DNA of 13,353 nt from JBOHCT01 sp050699055 (GTDB lineage: Bacteria; Actinomycetota; Actinomycetes; Streptosporangiales; JBOHCT01), in NCBI GenBank assembly GCA_050699055.1, contig JBOHCT010000120.1, positions 1 to 13,353 on the forward strand. Direction: 5' to 3'. The stretch's first letter is position 1; each line of letters starts with the position of its first letter. Of the stretch, positions 12,735 through 13,353 are shown piece by piece. The notes beneath the pieces are model-generated. The model had not been told where the DNA came from and did no database searches. It saw only the letters and a program-made list of their open reading frames with translations. The position numbers and the translations under genes are program-made.

Positions 12735-13353
12735 ATGTCGGCCATCGCGGTGTCCAGGCTGAGCAAGTCCTTCGGGACGGTCCGGGCCGTCGACGACCTC
12801 ACGTTCACCGTCGAGCCCGGGACGGTCACCGGCTTTCTTGGCCCCAACGGCGCGGGCAAGACGACGACGCTGCGCATGCTCCTCGGCCTCGTGGCCCCGA
12901 CCGCCGGCGCCGCGACGATCAACGGACGCCCGTACGCCGAGATCGCCCGGCCGGTCGAGGAGGTGGGCGCGGTCCTCGAGGCCACGAGCTTCCATCCGGG
13001 CCGAACCGCGCGTAACCATCTGCGCGTGCTGTGTACGGGCGGGAGGCTGCCCGAGACCCGAGCCGACGAGGTCCTCAAGCAGGTCGGCCTGACCGAGGCC
13101 GCCGGCCGGCGGGTCGGCGGCTTCTCGCTCGGCATGCGGCAGCGGCTCGGCCTCGCGGTGGCCCTGCTCGGGCGTCCCCACGTGCTCATCCTCGACGAGC
13201 CGGCCAACGGGCTCGACCCGCAGGGCATCCACTGGCTTCGCGGGCTCCTGCGACACCTGGCCGACCGCGGGTGCGCGGTGCTGGTGTCGAGCCACGTCCT
13301 GTCAGAGGTGGAGCACACCGTCGACTCGGTCGTCATCATCGCCGGCGGGCGGC
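12735..13353 (+). CDS. ABC transporter ATP-binding protein, N-terminal 206 residues (3' end outside window)
   Basis: The frame is open from ATG 12735 to the window end. The nucleotide-binding motifs are complete: Walker A GPNGAGKT (36-43), signature SLGMRQR (131-137), Walker B VLILDE (150-155) followed by the D-loop region NGLDP, and the switch His187 in SSHVLSEVEH. The NGLDPQGIHWLRGLLR pattern is typical of the multidrug/bacitracin-export type (BcrA/DrrA-like), in which a separate permease gene usually follows. It would power export of an unidentified compound from the cytosol. The ribosome site is weak (AGAAAG, 12723-12728). The 111-nt gap from the toxin gene with its own candidate promoter suggests an independent unit. 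About 100 C-terminal residues are expected beyond the window. Confidence 0.93.
   Translation, partial: MSAIAVSRLSKSFGTVRAVDDLTFTVEPGTVTGFLGPNGAGKTTTLRMLLGLVAPTAGAATINGRPYAEIARPVEEVGAVLEATSFHPGRTARNHLRVLCTGGRLPETRADEVLKQVGLTEAAGRRVGGFSLGMRQRLGLAVALLGRPHVLILDEPANGLDPQGIHWLRGLLRHLADRGCAVLVSSHVLSEVEHTVDSVVIIAGGR

Noticed and set aside
12584..13339. A 251-codon open frame on the minus strand over the ABC gene
   Set aside because: The plus strand has intact Walker A, signature and Walker B motifs. The minus frame reads as Ser/Arg/Pro-rich noise.

Overview
The window is very GC-rich, with dense genes, GTG starts, many 4-nt stop/start overlaps and TAnnnT-type -10 elements. The hydroquinone-reductase-like protein carries an Asn-Asp-Phe where glutathione-using relatives have Glu-Ser. 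All of this fits a high-GC actinomycete (Actinomycetota; possibly Streptomyces or Streptosporangiales-like). The genus cannot be fixed from sequence alone.

Layout. (1) 2-733, plus strand: the C-terminal 243 residues of an acyl-CoA dehydrogenase, cut by the window edge. (2) 555-2828, minus strand: an IclR-family regulator followed by an MFS transporter, 18 nt apart and in the same frame. The MFS reading frame runs about 108 codons past its last membrane segment, through a small repeat cluster (752-864), and ends antisense inside the dehydrogenase gene. (3) 2829-2931: a divergent control region with a clean palindrome (2875-2888) lying inside the iclR promoter spacer and next to the candidate -10 of the plus-strand operon. 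(4) 2932-10875, plus strand: one long, tightly packed operon. It encodes a tripartite tricarboxylate transporter (TctC lipoprotein, TctB with an unusual hydrophilic linker, TctA), a class III CoA-transferase, an 18-codon mini-ORF, a crotonase-fold enzyme lacking both classical catalytic glutamates, a class V aminotransferase of the serine/alanine-glyoxylate type, and a CPA-type cation/proton antiporter with a C-terminal RCK_C (TrkA_C) domain. Almost every junction is a GTGA or ATGA overlap. (5) 10926-11897: a glutathionyl-hydroquinone-reductase-like (Xi-class GST) protein, probably adapted to another thiol. (6) 11944-12623: a ribbon-helix-helix antitoxin/PIN toxin (VapBC-type) pair with an apparently leaderless promoter and a palindromic operator touching the start codon. 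(7) 12735-13353: the N-terminal 206 residues of an ABC transporter ATPase, cut by the window edge, with a 7-bp inverted repeat around its candidate -10.

How the genes may work together. The most distinctive unit is region 4. An organic acid would be captured by TctC, imported by TctAB, activated by CoA transfer, and processed by a non-hydratase crotonase. An oxo-acid product or by-product (glyoxylate is the family's usual acceptor) would be transaminated, and the co-translated antiporter could balance protons or cations brought in with the substrate. The divergent IclR protein is the obvious candidate regulator. The substrate cannot be read from the sequence. There is no coding-free stretch longer than 300 bases and I see no RNA genes, CRISPR arrays, insertion sequences or integrases.
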